This document shows positions 1 through 9,900 of a stretch of 64,000 nucleotides of DNA, piece after piece. The DNA is taken from assembly GCF_000173355.1 (NCBI RefSeq), contig NZ_ABXA01000019.1, positions 1 to 64,000 on the forward strand. Reading direction: 5' to 3'. The stretch's first letter is position 1; every line of letters begins with the position of its first letter. The notes below the pieces were generated by a model. It made no database searches. It saw nothing but the letters and a program-made list of their open reading frames with translations, and was not told the origin of the DNA. Made by a program: the position numbers and the translations under genes. The stretch is from Anaerococcus hydrogenalis DSM 7454 (GTDB lineage: Bacteria > Bacillota > Clostridia > Tissierellales > Peptoniphilaceae).

Positions 1-2
1 TG

Positions 3-164
<162 letters not shown>

Positions 165-183
165 TAATTTTATATATAAAAAT

Positions 184-215
184 AGGTTGCTATAGATTAA
201 ATAGCAACCTTTTTT
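184..215 (+). terminator. intrinsic terminator after thiolase gene
   Basis: A perfect 10-bp stem (AGGTTGCTAT at 184-193 pairing with ATAGCAACCT at 201-210) with a 7-nt loop is followed by a T run. It lies 20 nt after the thiolase stop codon. Confidence 0.9.
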
Positions 216-244
216 GTTTGTAAATATAAAACTTTAAAAAATAA

Positions 245-479
245 AACTACTCAAAAAGAGTAGTTACAGAGCGTAGACATACCCTCAAGCACGAATATCT
301 AAATCCAAAAATTGTTGATTTCTAAATTAAAAATTCTAAAATCGCAAACTCGTTGACGCTCGAACAGTGTGATTTTTACGAATTTTCAAATTTGAAATCA
401 AATCAATTTTTCGTATGATATTCTTAGCATGAGGATTTGTATACTTTCAACAATCTAAAACTACTCAAAATGAGTAGTT
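245..479. repeat. 235-bp imperfect palindromic intergenic element with terminal hairpins
   Basis: The gap between the thiolase terminator and tdk is almost filled by one large inverted repeat. Each end carries the same small hairpin: AACTACTC, a 5-nt loop, then GAGTAGTT (245-265 and 459-479). Further in, the left segment 273-299 matches the reverse complement of 417-444 (both end in GAATATC), and left 306-340 matches the reverse complement of about 372-416 with few gaps. The centre near 340-378 contains a G+C-richer hairpin (CGCAAACTCG facing CGAACAGTGTG). No ORF of note is present. The right end provides the tdk stop codon and could act as its terminator. It resembles a non-autonomous MITE or REP-like element, or a structured RNA. 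I noticed no second copy in the window. Confidence 0.75.
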
Positions 480-1083
480 AAATTTGATCTATTGATATTT
501 GATTTTTTGTTTTTTCACGTTCTTTCATTTTTCTATTGTAGCATGACCTACATAAGGGTTGGTAGGAGTCTTGAGCTCCAATTTCTATCCTATCTTCATT
601 ATAAGATTTTCTAAATGAAACCCAGGCATCTTCTCCACAAGAAGCACAGATTGCATGGTGTTTTATTAATTCATCAGCAATTGGCATAAGTTCTTTTACT
701 ATTTCAAAAGGCCTTGCCTTATAATCCATATCAAGTCCAGATACTACAATTGTTATATGAGAATTCATAAGCTTAATAAAATAATTAACAATTTCTGATG
801 GATCGTCAGGGAAAAATTGTACCTCATCTATTCCTATTGCATCAATTTGATTGTTTTTTGAATATTCAAAAATATCCTTAATTGAATTTATTTTTATAGC
901 GTCAAGCTCTAGGTTGTCATGACTAACTATTTTTTCATCCTCATGTCTTGAGTCAACAGATGGTTTGAATGCAACAGTCTTGTAACCTGCGATTTTCATC
1001 CTATATAATTCGCGCCAAAGAGAAGTTGTTTTCCCAGAAAACATAGAACCGGTGTGAACAATTAATTTAGCGTTTTTTTTCAT
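478..1083 (-). CDS. tdk: thymidine kinase (type II)
   Basis: Phosphorylates thymidine to dTMP in pyrimidine salvage in the cytoplasm. The protein has about 201 residues, normal for the bacterial type II enzyme. The P-loop GSMFSGKT is at residues 12-19, the Walker B stretch IGIDEVQFF follows, and two zinc-binding Cys pairs (CASC and CRSC) lie near the C-terminus. I place the start at 1083 because an AGGA ribosome site sits seven bases upstream; an in-frame ATG at 1125 lies inside ychF. It begins 7 nt after the ychF stop, so the two are probably co-transcribed from the ychF promoter. The stop codon overlaps the edge of the palindromic element. Confidence 0.95.
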   Translation of the reverse strand: MKKNAKLIVHTGSMFSGKTTSLWRELYRMKIAGYKTVAFKPSVDSRHEDEKIVSHDNLELDAIKINSIKDIFEYSKNNQIDAIGIDEVQFFPDDPSEIVNYFIKLMNSHITIVVSGLDMDYKARPFEIVKELMPIADELIKHHAICASCGEDAWVSFRKSYNEDRIEIGAQDSYQPLCRSCYNRKMKEREKTKNQISIDQI

Positions 1084-1090
1084 ATTTTTC

Positions 1091-2189
1091 CTAAACATTG
1101 AATTTAAAATTGGTAATATCTCCATCTTTCATAACATAATCTTTCCCTTCCATACGAAGTTGACCATGTTCTTTTACTTTTGTCATATTACCATATTCTT
1201 TTAAGGTATCAAAGCTAACAATTTCTGCCTTTATAAATCCTCTTTGAATATCAGTGTGGATTTTTCCAGCAGCATCTACAGCTTTTGTTCCATTTGTTAT
1301 AGTCCAAGCCCTTGTTTCATCTTCACCTGTTGTTAAAAATGAAATTAAATTTAAGGTTTTGTATGAATCTCTAATAACTTGATCGCAGCCGGATTCTTCA
1401 AGGCCTATCATTTCCAAAAATTCCTTCTTTTCTTCATCACTTTCAAGTTCAGATATTTCTTGTTCTATTTTTGCGCTTACTACAGAAACTTGGGCATTTT
1501 CATCTTTAGCAAATTCTCTAACTTTTTGAACAAATTCATTATCGTCTCCATTGTTTGCAACATCACTTTCGTCAACATTACATACATAAATGATTGGTTT
1601 TGTTGAAAGAAGTTGGTAGGATTTTAAAAGGGCTTTTTCATCATCATTTAAATTTAAAACCCTAGCAGATTTACCTTCTTCCAAAACTTCTTTAATTCTT
1701 TTTAATAATTCAACTTCACTTCTAGCAGACTTATCTGATTTTGCAACTTTTTCTCTTTTTACCAAAACTTTTTCTACAAGTTCAAGATCTGATAAGATAA
1801 GTTCAAAATTTATTGTTTCAATATCTCTTAGTGGATCAATTTTTCCATCAACGTGAGTTACATTTGGATCGTTGAAACAACGTAAAACTTCAACTATAGC
1901 ATCAGTTTCTCTTATATTTGATAAAAATTTATTTCCTAAACCTTCACCCTTGCTTGCACCTTTTACAAGTCCTGCTATATCATAAAATTCTATGGCTGCA
2001 GGAACAACTTTTTTTTGAATTATGCATTTTTGCAAGATAATCAACTCTAGAATCTGGTACATTTACAAGTCCAACATTTGGATCTATTGTGCAGAAAGGA
2101 TAATTTGCAATTTCTGCACCAGCTTTTGTAATTGCATTAAATAAAGTTGATTTGCCTACATTTGGTAGGCCAACTATTCCTAATTTCAT
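1091..2189 (-). CDS. ychF: ribosome-binding ATPase YchF (frameshifted in this sequence)
   Basis: An Obg-family P-loop ATPase that binds the ribosome and affects translation and stress responses. The N-terminus has GLPNVGKS (G1) and the second part has [16 protein letters not shown] (G3 region), with the C-terminal TGS/ubiquitin-like domain ending in NFKFNV. The frame breaks at a run of eight A on the coding strand (plus-strand T run 2009-2016). Seven A would restore Ser-Lys-Lys-Val-Val-Pro-Ala-Ala and one ORF of 365 codons, the usual family length. The whole span is therefore given as one gene. The break is probably a sequencing error, because everything downstream is fully conserved. Confidence 0.92.
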
Positions 2190-2230
2190 TTAATCACTCT
2201 TTCTTTTTTATTCTTTATTTAGCATTATTT

Positions 2231-2260
2231 ATTATATAGAAAGAGCTTAAAAAAAATCAA
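2231..2260 (-). promoter_or_regulatory. promoter for ychF-tdk
   Basis: On the minus strand a -35 TTGATT (2255-2260) and a perfect -10 TATAAT (2231-2236) are separated by 18 bp, about 42 bp upstream of the ychF start. It lies back to back with the pepP promoter. Confidence 0.6.
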
Positions 2261-2279
2261 TTTTTAAATTTTCTAACAA

Positions 2280-2288
2280 TGGTATAAT
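2280..2288 (+). promoter_or_regulatory. extended -10 promoter for pepP
   Basis: An extended -10 element TGGTATAAT lies 31 nt before the pepP start. No good -35 is visible, which is typical of extended -10 promoters. The pepP ribosome site AAAGGAG follows. Confidence 0.55.
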
Positions 2289-2318
2289 GTTTAAAAGACA
2301 AAAAATAAAGGAGAAATT

Positions 2319-4088
2319 ATGAATATAGATCAAAAACTAGAAAAGCTAAGAGAATTAATGGCTGATAGAAAAATTGATGCATATATAATAAATACTTCTG
2401 ATCCTCACCAATCAGAATATATTAGTGATTATTATAAAACTCGTGAATTTATTTCCGGTTTTACAGGTTCTGCTGGAGTTTGTGTAGTTACAAAAGATAA
2501 GGCAAGACTTTGGACTGATTCTAGATATTTTTTACAAGCAGAAAATGAATTGAAATTTTCAGAATTTGAATTTTATAAACAAGGCTTTGAAGAAGATCCA
2601 ACTATGGAAGAGTTTTTGTTAGAAGAAGTTGGAGAATTTGGAAAAATTGGTTTTGATGGAAGCTGTTATTCTGTAAAAGATTATAAGTCTTTAAGTGAAA
2701 ACATGGCTTCTCGTGCTTTGGTTTATGATATAGATTATATTTCACAAATTTGGGATGATAGGCCAAGTCTTCCAAAGGAAAAAGTTTGGGTATACGATCT
2801 TAAATATGTGGGAGAAAGCTTAGAATCAAAAATAAATAGATTAAGAAAAGAACTTAAGAAAAAAGATTGTGATTATAACTTTATAGGATCTCCAGAAGAT
2901 ATTTGCTACTTATTAAACATCAGGGGAAATGATGTTGCCTACAATCCGGTTGTACTTTCTTATTTGTTAGTATCAATGGATGAAATCCATCTTTGCATAG
3001 ACCAAGATAAGTTAGATGATGATGTTAAAAATTACTTAAAAGATAATAAGGTAAAGCTTCATTCTTATGATTATATTTATACTTTATTAAAAAATATTAA
3101 GGGCAAAAATAGGATCTATATAGACCCTGAAAGAACTAATGTTGCAATTTTTGACTCAATAAATCAAAACGTTAGGATTACAAGTGGGATAAATATTTCT
3201 ACACAAATGAAAGCTATTAAAAATGATGTAGAACTAGAAAATGAGAAAAAGGCCTATATCATTGATGGGGTTAATCTAGTTAAATTTTTCAATTGGGTAG
3301 AGGTGGGAACTAGCACAGGCTCACTAACAGAGCTTATAGCTTCAAAAAAACTTCACGATATAAGAAGTGAAAATGAATCATATATAGAAGATTCCTTTGA
3401 AACAATAGCAGGATATAAAGAAAATGGAGCTATTGTTCACTATGAACCAACATCACTTTCATCAAAAACTTTAGAGGAAAGATCACTTTTGTTGGTAGAC
3501 TCTGGAGCCCACTATAAAGAAGGAACAACAGATATAACAAGAACAGTTGCCCTAGGAAAACTTACAGAAGAAGAAAAAGAAAATTATACACTTGTATTAA
3601 AATCTCATATTACCTTGATGAGTGCAAGGTTTAAAGAAAAAACAAAGGGTCAAAGACTTGATGCTATTGCAAAATATCCACTATGGAAGGCAGGAAAAGA
3701 CTTCTTCCATGGAACAGGACACGGTGTAGGTTTCTGCCTAACAGTTCATGAAGGACCAAATAATATTTCTCAATTTAATGAGGTCGAACTTTTAGAAAAT
3801 ATGACAACTTCAATAGAACCTGGTTTATATATAAAAGATAAGCATGGGATTAGGATTGAAAGTGAAGTTTATGTAAAAAAAGATATAGAAAATGAATTTG
3901 GTAAATTTATGAAATTTGAGTGCCTAACCTATGTTCCTTTAGACACAAGACCAATCAATATTTCAATGCTTGATAAGTGGGAAATAGAATGGATTAATGA
4001 CTATAATAAAAAGTGTCAAGAAGTTCTATCTCCATACTTAGAAGGTTCTGATCTTGAATATCTAATAGAAAGTTGTAAAGAAATTTGA
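2319..4088 (+). CDS. pepP: Xaa-Pro aminopeptidase (M24B, long form)
   Basis: A cytoplasmic metallopeptidase that removes N-terminal residues preceding proline. At 589 residues it is the long three-domain form: two creatinase-like N-terminal domains (about 1-140 and 160-300), then the pita-bread catalytic domain. Metal ligands are visible in order: Asp in VDSGAHY, Asp in TTDITRT, His in HGTGHGVG, Glu in SIEPGLY and Glu in IRIESEVY. A strong AAAGGAG site precedes the ATG. The stop overlaps the uvrC start by one base. Shorter bacterial PepP proteins (about 350-440 residues) lack the extra N-terminal domain. Confidence 0.93.
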   Translation: MNIDQKLEKLRELMADRKIDAYIINTSDPHQSEYISDYYKTREFISGFTGSAGVCVVTKDKARLWTDSRYFLQAENELKFSEFEFYKQGFEEDPTMEEFLLEEVGEFGKIGFDGSCYSVKDYKSLSENMASRALVYDIDYISQIWDDRPSLPKEKVWVYDLKYVGESLESKINRLRKELKKKDCDYNFIGSPEDICYLLNIRGNDVAYNPVVLSYLLVSMDEIHLCIDQDKLDDDVKNYLKDNKVKLHSYDYIYTLLKNIKGKNRIYIDPERTNVAIFDSINQNVRITSGINISTQMKAIKNDVELENEKKAYIIDGVNLVKFFNWVEVGTSTGSLTELIASKKLHDIRSENESYIEDSFETIAGYKENGAIVHYEPTSLSSKTLEERSLLLVDSGAHYKEGTTDITRTVALGKLTEEEKENYTLVLKSHITLMSARFKEKTKGQRLDAIAKYPLWKAGKDFFHGTGHGVGFCLTVHEGPNNISQFNEVELLENMTTSIEPGLYIKDKHGIRIESEVYVKKDIENEFGKFMKFECLTYVPLDTRPINISMLDKWEIEWINDYNKKCQEVLSPYLEGSDLEYLIESCKEI

Positions 4089-5935
4089 TGAATAATCAAA
4101 TAAAAGAAAAACTAAAAGAATTACCAGACTTACCTGGTGTCTATATAATGAGAAATAGCCAAGATGAAATAATCTATGTTGGAAAGGCTATCAATCTAAA
4201 AAAAAGAGTAAGTCAGTACTTTGATAACAACCAAAACAAGGGAAGAAAAGTACTGGCTATGGTAAGTCATATAAATAAATTTGAATATATAATTGTAGAA
4301 AATGAAGTAGAGGCCTTAGTATTAGAGTCTAACCTAATCAAAAAAAATAGGCCAAAATATAATATTGTTTTAAGAGATGATAAGCAGTATCCCTATATTA
4401 AAATTACAAAAGAAAAATATCCTAGGATTCAAAAGGTAAGAAATGTAAAAAAAGACAAGGGCTACTATTTTGGTCCCTATCCTGATGCCTATGCAGTAAA
4501 TGATGTGATAGAATTATTTCATAATCTTTATCCCTTTAGAACCTGTAACTTAAATTTTGATAAGGGGCAAAAGTTAGAAAGGCCCTGTTTAAACTATTAT
4601 ATTCATAGGTGTAAGGGTCCATGTGTTGGTAGGGAAAACGAGAAAAAATACATGGAAAATATGGCAAAGGTCAAAGATTTTCTAGAAAATAAATCTAATG
4701 AAATACCAAATTTGGTCATTAAAAAAATGAACAAGGCAAGCCAAATATTAGATTTTGAAAATGCTGCAAAATATAGGGACTACCATATGGCCCTATCAAC
4801 CATTTCTCAAAAACAAAAAGTCACTACAACAAATGGGGATGATATAGATATAATAGCTATGTCTAAAGGCCTATTTTATGTAACTATGCAGGTATTTTTT
4901 ATGAGGGATGGAAAAATTGTAGATAGGGAGCATTTTATAATAAAAGATGACTATAGGGAAAAAGAATCAGATATAATGGCATCATTTATGAAGCAATTCT
5001 ACTTAAATTTAATGTATGTACCAAAAGAAATTTTGGTTCACAAATTGCCTTCAGAGCTAAATACCTTAAAATCATTTATAGAAAATAAAAAGGGTGGAAA
5101 AGTTACCATAAATTGCCCTAAACTAGGTAAGAAAAAAGAACTTGTTGATATGGCTTTCAGAAATGCAAGCGATATGATGAGAAAATACGAAAAAAGAATA
5201 GAAGAAAAAGAAAGAAAAAAACATTCTGGCCTAAATGGTCTAAAAGAAATTTTAAATTTAAAATCTATAGGAAGAATAGAAGCTTATGATATTTCCAACA
5301 CATCAGGAGTCCAATCTGTTGGATCAATGGTTGTATTTCAAAATGGAATAGCTGAAAGAAAAGAATATAGAAAATTTAAAATAAAAACTATTGAAGGACC
5401 TGATGATTATCATTCTTTAGAAGAAGTATTAACAAGAAGATTTAATAGAGCGAAAAAAGAAATCAAAAACAATAATACCTATACAGGATTTGGGAAATTA
5501 CCAGATTTAATCCTAATGGATGGAGGTAAGGGTCAGGTAAAATCAGCAAAAAAAGTACTAGCTGACCTAAACTTTTCCATAGAAGTTGCAGGCCTTGTTA
5601 AAGATGATAAACATACAACAAGGGCAATTATCTATGAAAACGAAGAAATACCAATTAAAAAACGTGACCCAGTTTATAAACTAATTTATGAAATCCAAGA
5701 AGAAGCTCATAGATTTGCCATAAATTACCATAGAAAATTAATGAGCCAAACTATGAAAAAATCAGAATTGGATAATATAAATGGAATTGGAAAAAGAAAA
5801 AAAGAAAATTTACTAAGACATTTTAAAACAATAAATAATATAAAAAAAGCAAGTTTAGAAGAGCTTATGGAAGTAGAATTAATAGGTAAAAGCCAAGCTC
5901 TAGAAATAATAAAATATTTTAAATTAAACAATTAA
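4088..5935 (+). CDS. uvrC: UvrABC system protein C
   Basis: The dual-incision nuclease subunit of nucleotide excision repair. The 615-residue product starts with a GIY-YIG domain (PGVYIMRN and IIYVGKAINLKKRV, residues about 14-45), followed by a Cys cluster near CNLNF/CLNYYIHRCKGPC, a UVR helix near residue 205, the RNase H-like C-terminal nuclease (EAYDISN, LILMDGGKGQ) and a helix-hairpin-helix (NINGIGKRKK). I chose ATG 4088, which overlaps the pepP TGA, over the TTG just before it. Coupling to pepP is likely. Confidence 0.96.
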   Translation: MNNQIKEKLKELPDLPGVYIMRNSQDEIIYVGKAINLKKRVSQYFDNNQNKGRKVLAMVSHINKFEYIIVENEVEALVLESNLIKKNRPKYNIVLRDDKQYPYIKITKEKYPRIQKVRNVKKDKGYYFGPYPDAYAVNDVIELFHNLYPFRTCNLNFDKGQKLERPCLNYYIHRCKGPCVGRENEKKYMENMAKVKDFLENKSNEIPNLVIKKMNKASQILDFENAAKYRDYHMALSTISQKQKVTTTNGDDIDIIAMSKGLFYVTMQVFFMRDGKIVDREHFIIKDDYREKESDIMASFMKQFYLNLMYVPKEILVHKLPSELNTLKSFIENKKGGKVTINCPKLGKKKELVDMAFRNASDMMRKYEKRIEEKERKKHSGLNGLKEILNLKSIGRIEAYDISNTSGVQSVGSMVVFQNGIAERKEYRKFKIKTIEGPDDYHSLEEVLTRRFNRAKKEIKNNNTYTGFGKLPDLILMDGGKGQVKSAKKVLADLNFSIEVAGLVKDDKHTTRAIIYENEEIPIKKRDPVYKLIYEIQEEAHRFAINYHRKLMSQTMKKSELDNINGIGKRKKENLLRHFKTINNIKKASLEELMEVELIGKSQALEIIKYFKLNN

Positions 5936-5945
5936 AGAGGAAAAA

Positions 5946-6878
5946 ATGGGAAAAACAACAAGCGTAAAATTAAAGGATGTAGTTGATAGACTAGCTTTAG
6001 AAATAGTCCATAAATCTACAGATTATGATGAAGTTATAATACAAAGCCCTGATATTAACAGACCAGGGCTGCAGTTGACAGGATACTTGGAAGAATTTCC
6101 ATACAAAAGATTGCAAATAATAGGAAGTGTAGAATATACTTATTTAACAAGTCTTGATAATAGGATGCAATATGAAAGATTTAGGGGGATTTTATCTTAT
6201 AAAATGCCAGCAATAATTTTTTCTTATAATGCTGGTTTACCAAAAGATATTCTAGATCTTGCTGATTATTATGATATTACAATTTTAAGATCAAAGCTTC
6301 CTACAACAAAATTGACATCTATAATTTCTGAAGAGTTGGAATATATTTTTGCAGATAGAACCCAAATGCACGGTGAATTATTAGAAGTGTTTGGTGTTGG
6401 TGTACTAATACTTGGAGAAAGTTCAGTAGGAAAAAGTGAAACTGCTCTAGATCTTGTAAATAGAGGACACAGACTTGTAGCTGATGATGTTGTTGAACTT
6501 GCTTCATATGATAATAAAGTAGCAGGCCAAGCTCCTGAAAATATAAGACACTACACAGAAATAAGAGGTCTTGGAATAGTAGATGTAAGAAGACTCTACG
6601 GAACAGGATCAGTAAAAGTATCTACAGATGTTGACTTAGTAATTGAGCTTGAACACTGGAGAGAAGATTACGAATACGATAGGCTAGGGCTAGATGATCA
6701 TTATACAGAAATTTTAAATGTAGAGATTCCAAAAATTTTAATCCCAGTAAGAGCTGGAAGAAATTTAGCTATGATTATAGAAGTAGCTGCAATGAACCAA
6801 AGAGAAAAATCAATGGGCTACAATGCAGCAAAAGTTATGACGGAAAATTTATTTAAGGAAAGTGGCAATGATAATTAA
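5946..6878 (+). CDS. hprK: HPr kinase/phosphorylase
   Basis: Phosphorylates and dephosphorylates Ser46 of HPr, controlling carbon catabolite repression in low-GC Gram-positive bacteria. The 310-residue protein has the family P-loop GESSVGKS near residue 157, followed by RLVADDVVE, and the conserved EIRGLGIVDV segment. An AGAGGA ribosome site precedes the ATG, and the gene starts 10 nt after uvrC, so it is in the same transcription unit. A sugar phosphotransferase system is implied, though none of its genes lie in this window. Confidence 0.95.
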   Translation: MGKTTSVKLKDVVDRLALEIVHKSTDYDEVIIQSPDINRPGLQLTGYLEEFPYKRLQIIGSVEYTYLTSLDNRMQYERFRGILSYKMPAIIFSYNAGLPKDILDLADYYDITILRSKLPTTKLTSIISEELEYIFADRTQMHGELLEVFGVGVLILGESSVGKSETALDLVNRGHRLVADDVVELASYDNKVAGQAPENIRHYTEIRGLGIVDVRRLYGTGSVKVSTDVDLVIELEHWREDYEYDRLGLDDHYTEILNVEIPKILIPVRAGRNLAMIIEVAAMNQREKSMGYNAAKVMTENLFKESGNDN

Positions 6879-6902
6879 TTTGTGAAAATATTTGATATTT
6901 GC

Positions 6903-6931
6903 TTGACTAATCACGATATTATGATTATAAT
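6903..6931 (+). promoter_or_regulatory. strong sigma-A-type promoter for pyruvate:ferredoxin oxidoreductase
   Basis: A -35 TTGACT (6903-6908) and a perfect -10 TATAAT (6926-6931) are spaced by 17 bp, 52 nt before the start codon. The ribosome site AGGAGG at 6971-6976 is also ideal. Both fit a highly expressed gene. Confidence 0.85.
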
Positions 6932-6982
6932 TTTATATAGTGTTAACGATAATTGATTCATATAATTTTTAGGAGGTCTTAA

Positions 6983-9900
6983 ATGACAATTAAAAGAGCT
7001 ATGAAGACTATGGATGGTAATACAGCAGCAGCTCACGTATCATATGCGTTTACAGATGTTGCAACAATCTATCCAATAACACCTTCATCACCAATGCCAG
7101 AAGCAGTAGATGTTTGGGCAGCAAACGGTAGAAAAAATATTTTTGGTAGACCAGTTGAAGTAAAAGAAATGCAATCAGAAGCTGGTGCAGCAGGAGCAGT
7201 TCACGGAGCACTTGCAGCGGGAGCACTTACTACTACATACACAGCAAGTCAAGGATTATTATTAATGATCCCTAATATGTATAAAATTGCTGGAGAAAGA
7301 TTACCAGGTGTATTCCATGTTGCAGCAAGAACACTTGCAACTCACGCACTTTCAATATATGGTGACCACTCTGATGTTATGGCAGCAAGACAAACAGGAT
7401 TTGCTATGCTATGCTCAGGTTCAGTTCAACAAGTAATGGACTTATCACCAGTTGCTCACTTAGCAGCAATAGAAGGAAGAATTCCTTTCTGTAACTTCTT
7501 TGATGGTTTCAGAACAAGTCACGAAATTCAAAAAATCCAAGTATGGGATTACGATGATTTAGCTCCATTAGTAGATATGGAAGCTGTAGATAGATTCAAA
7601 AATGAATCATTAAATCCAGAAAGACCAAAAACAATAGGTACTTCTGAAAAGAATATCTTCTTCCAAAGAATGGAAGCATCAAACCCAGCTTATACTGATA
7701 TTATTGGAATAACAGAAAACTACATGAACAAAATAAATGAATTGATCGGAACAAATTACGGTTTATTCAATTATTATGGTGCAGATGATGCAGAAGAAAT
7801 CATCATTGCTATGGGTTCTGTTTGTCAAGCAGCTGAAGAAGCAATTGATAAATTAGTAGAAGATGGTAAAAAAGTTGGTATGGTTGAAGTTCATCTTTAC
7901 AGACCATTCTCAAAAGAACACTTATTAAAAGCTATACCAAAAACAGTTAAGAAAATAGCTGTACTTGATAGAACAAAAGAAAAAGGTTCAATCGGAGAAC
8001 CATTATTATTAGATGTTAAATCAACATATTATGATGTTGAAGATAAACCAAAAATAATCGGTGGTAGATATGGTCTTTCATCAAAAGATACAATACCTGC
8101 AGATATTGAAGCAGTATACAAAAATCTTGAAGGAGAAATGAAAGATGACTTCACAATTTCTATAGTTGATGATGTAACACATAAATCTCTTGATAGAACT
8201 GATTTAAGAATCAGACAAGAAGGAACAAGTAGATGTAAATTCTGGGGATTCGGATCAGACGGAACTGTAGGTGCTAATAAACAAGCTATCAAGATTATCG
8301 GTGATAATACAGACATGTATGCTCAAGGTTATTTTGACTACGATTCTAAAAAATCTGGTGGACTTACTGTATCTCACTTAAGGTTTGGTAAAAATCCAAT
8401 TAGATCAACATACCTATTAGATGAAGCTGACTTTATTTCATGTTCAAAACCAGCATATGTTAATCAATATGATTTATTAGATGGACTAAAAGATGGTGGT
8501 AGATTCTTACTAAACTGCCCATGGTCAGAAGAAGATCTTGAAGAACATTTACCAGCAAAAATGAAAAGATATATTGCTGAACACAATATTGATTTCAACA
8601 TTATAGACGCATCACACATAGCAGAAAATATAGGACTTGGATCAAGAACAAACATGATCATGCAATCAGCATTCTTCAATCTTGCAAATGTAATTCCTAT
8701 AGATGAAGCTGTTAAATATTTAAAAGATTCTATTGTTAAATCTTATGGTCACAAGGGTGACGATATTGTAAACATGAACTACAAAGCTGTAGATCAAGGA
8801 ATTGATGCAGTAGTTAAAGTTAATGTTCCAGAATCATGGAAAGATGCAAAAGATGAAGTTAAAGAAGAAAAAGAACTTCCAGATTTCATTAAAAACATTG
8901 TTAAGCCAATGATTGAACAAAAAGAAGATGAACTTCCAGTTTCAGCTTTCAAAGATAGCACAAATGGAGACTTTGAACCAGGTACAACAAAATACGAAAA
9001 GAGAGGAATTGCTCTTAACGTACCTGAATGGCAAATAGATAATTGTATCCAATGTAACCAATGTTCATATGTTTGTCCACATGCTGTAATTAGACCATTC
9101 TTAGTAACAGAAGATGAAAAAGCTAATGCACCAGAAGGATTTGAAACAAAGAAAGCAATTGGTAAGGGAATGGATGGATATGACTTCAGAATCCAAATTT
9201 CACCACTTGATTGTACAGGTTGTGGAAACTGTGCTGATGTATGTCCAGCTCCAAAGAAAGCTCTTCTAATGAAACCTTTCGAAGAAGAAGTTGAAAAAGA
9301 AAAAGATAATTGGGATTATGCAAATGATGTAGTTGGATACAAAGAAGATGTTATGGATTCAATGACATTAAAAGGATCTCAATTTAAACAACCATTACTT
9401 GAGTTCTCAGGTGCTTGTGCAGGTTGTGGAGAAACTCCATACGCTAAACTTGTTACTCAATTATTTGGTGATAGAATGTATATAGCTAATGCTACAGGTT
9501 GTTCATCAATTTGGGGAGCATCATCACCAGCAACACCATACACAACAAATGCTTGTGGACAAGGTCCAGCTTGGGGTAACTCATTATTTGAAGATGCTGC
9601 TGAATATGGATATGGTATGAAACTTGCTGCTGATTCAAATAAATTACTTCTTGAAACATACATGAATGAATTTAATGAATTAGGAAGCGATTCAGAATTA
9701 AGTGAAGCATTTAAAGCTTGGTTAGAAGGAAAAGAAGATGTTAAGGCTTCAAAAGAAGCAACAGCTAAGATTCTTAACCTTGAAGAAAAAGCTAAAGCAG
9801 TTAGCGATGAAAAAGCTAAAGACTTATTACACAAAATTTATGCACTAAAAGATTATATGATCAAAAAATCAGTTTGGATCTTTGGTGGTGACGGATGGAG

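Noticed and set aside
2009-2016. Programmed ribosomal frameshift in ychF
   Set aside because: The same kind of break recurs in unrelated genes, in both directions and without a downstream pseudoknot, so homopolymer error is simpler.
8029-8679. Minus-strand ORFs inside the PFOR gene
   Set aside because: They are shadows of a strongly coding plus-strand gene, without ribosome sites or recognisable domains.
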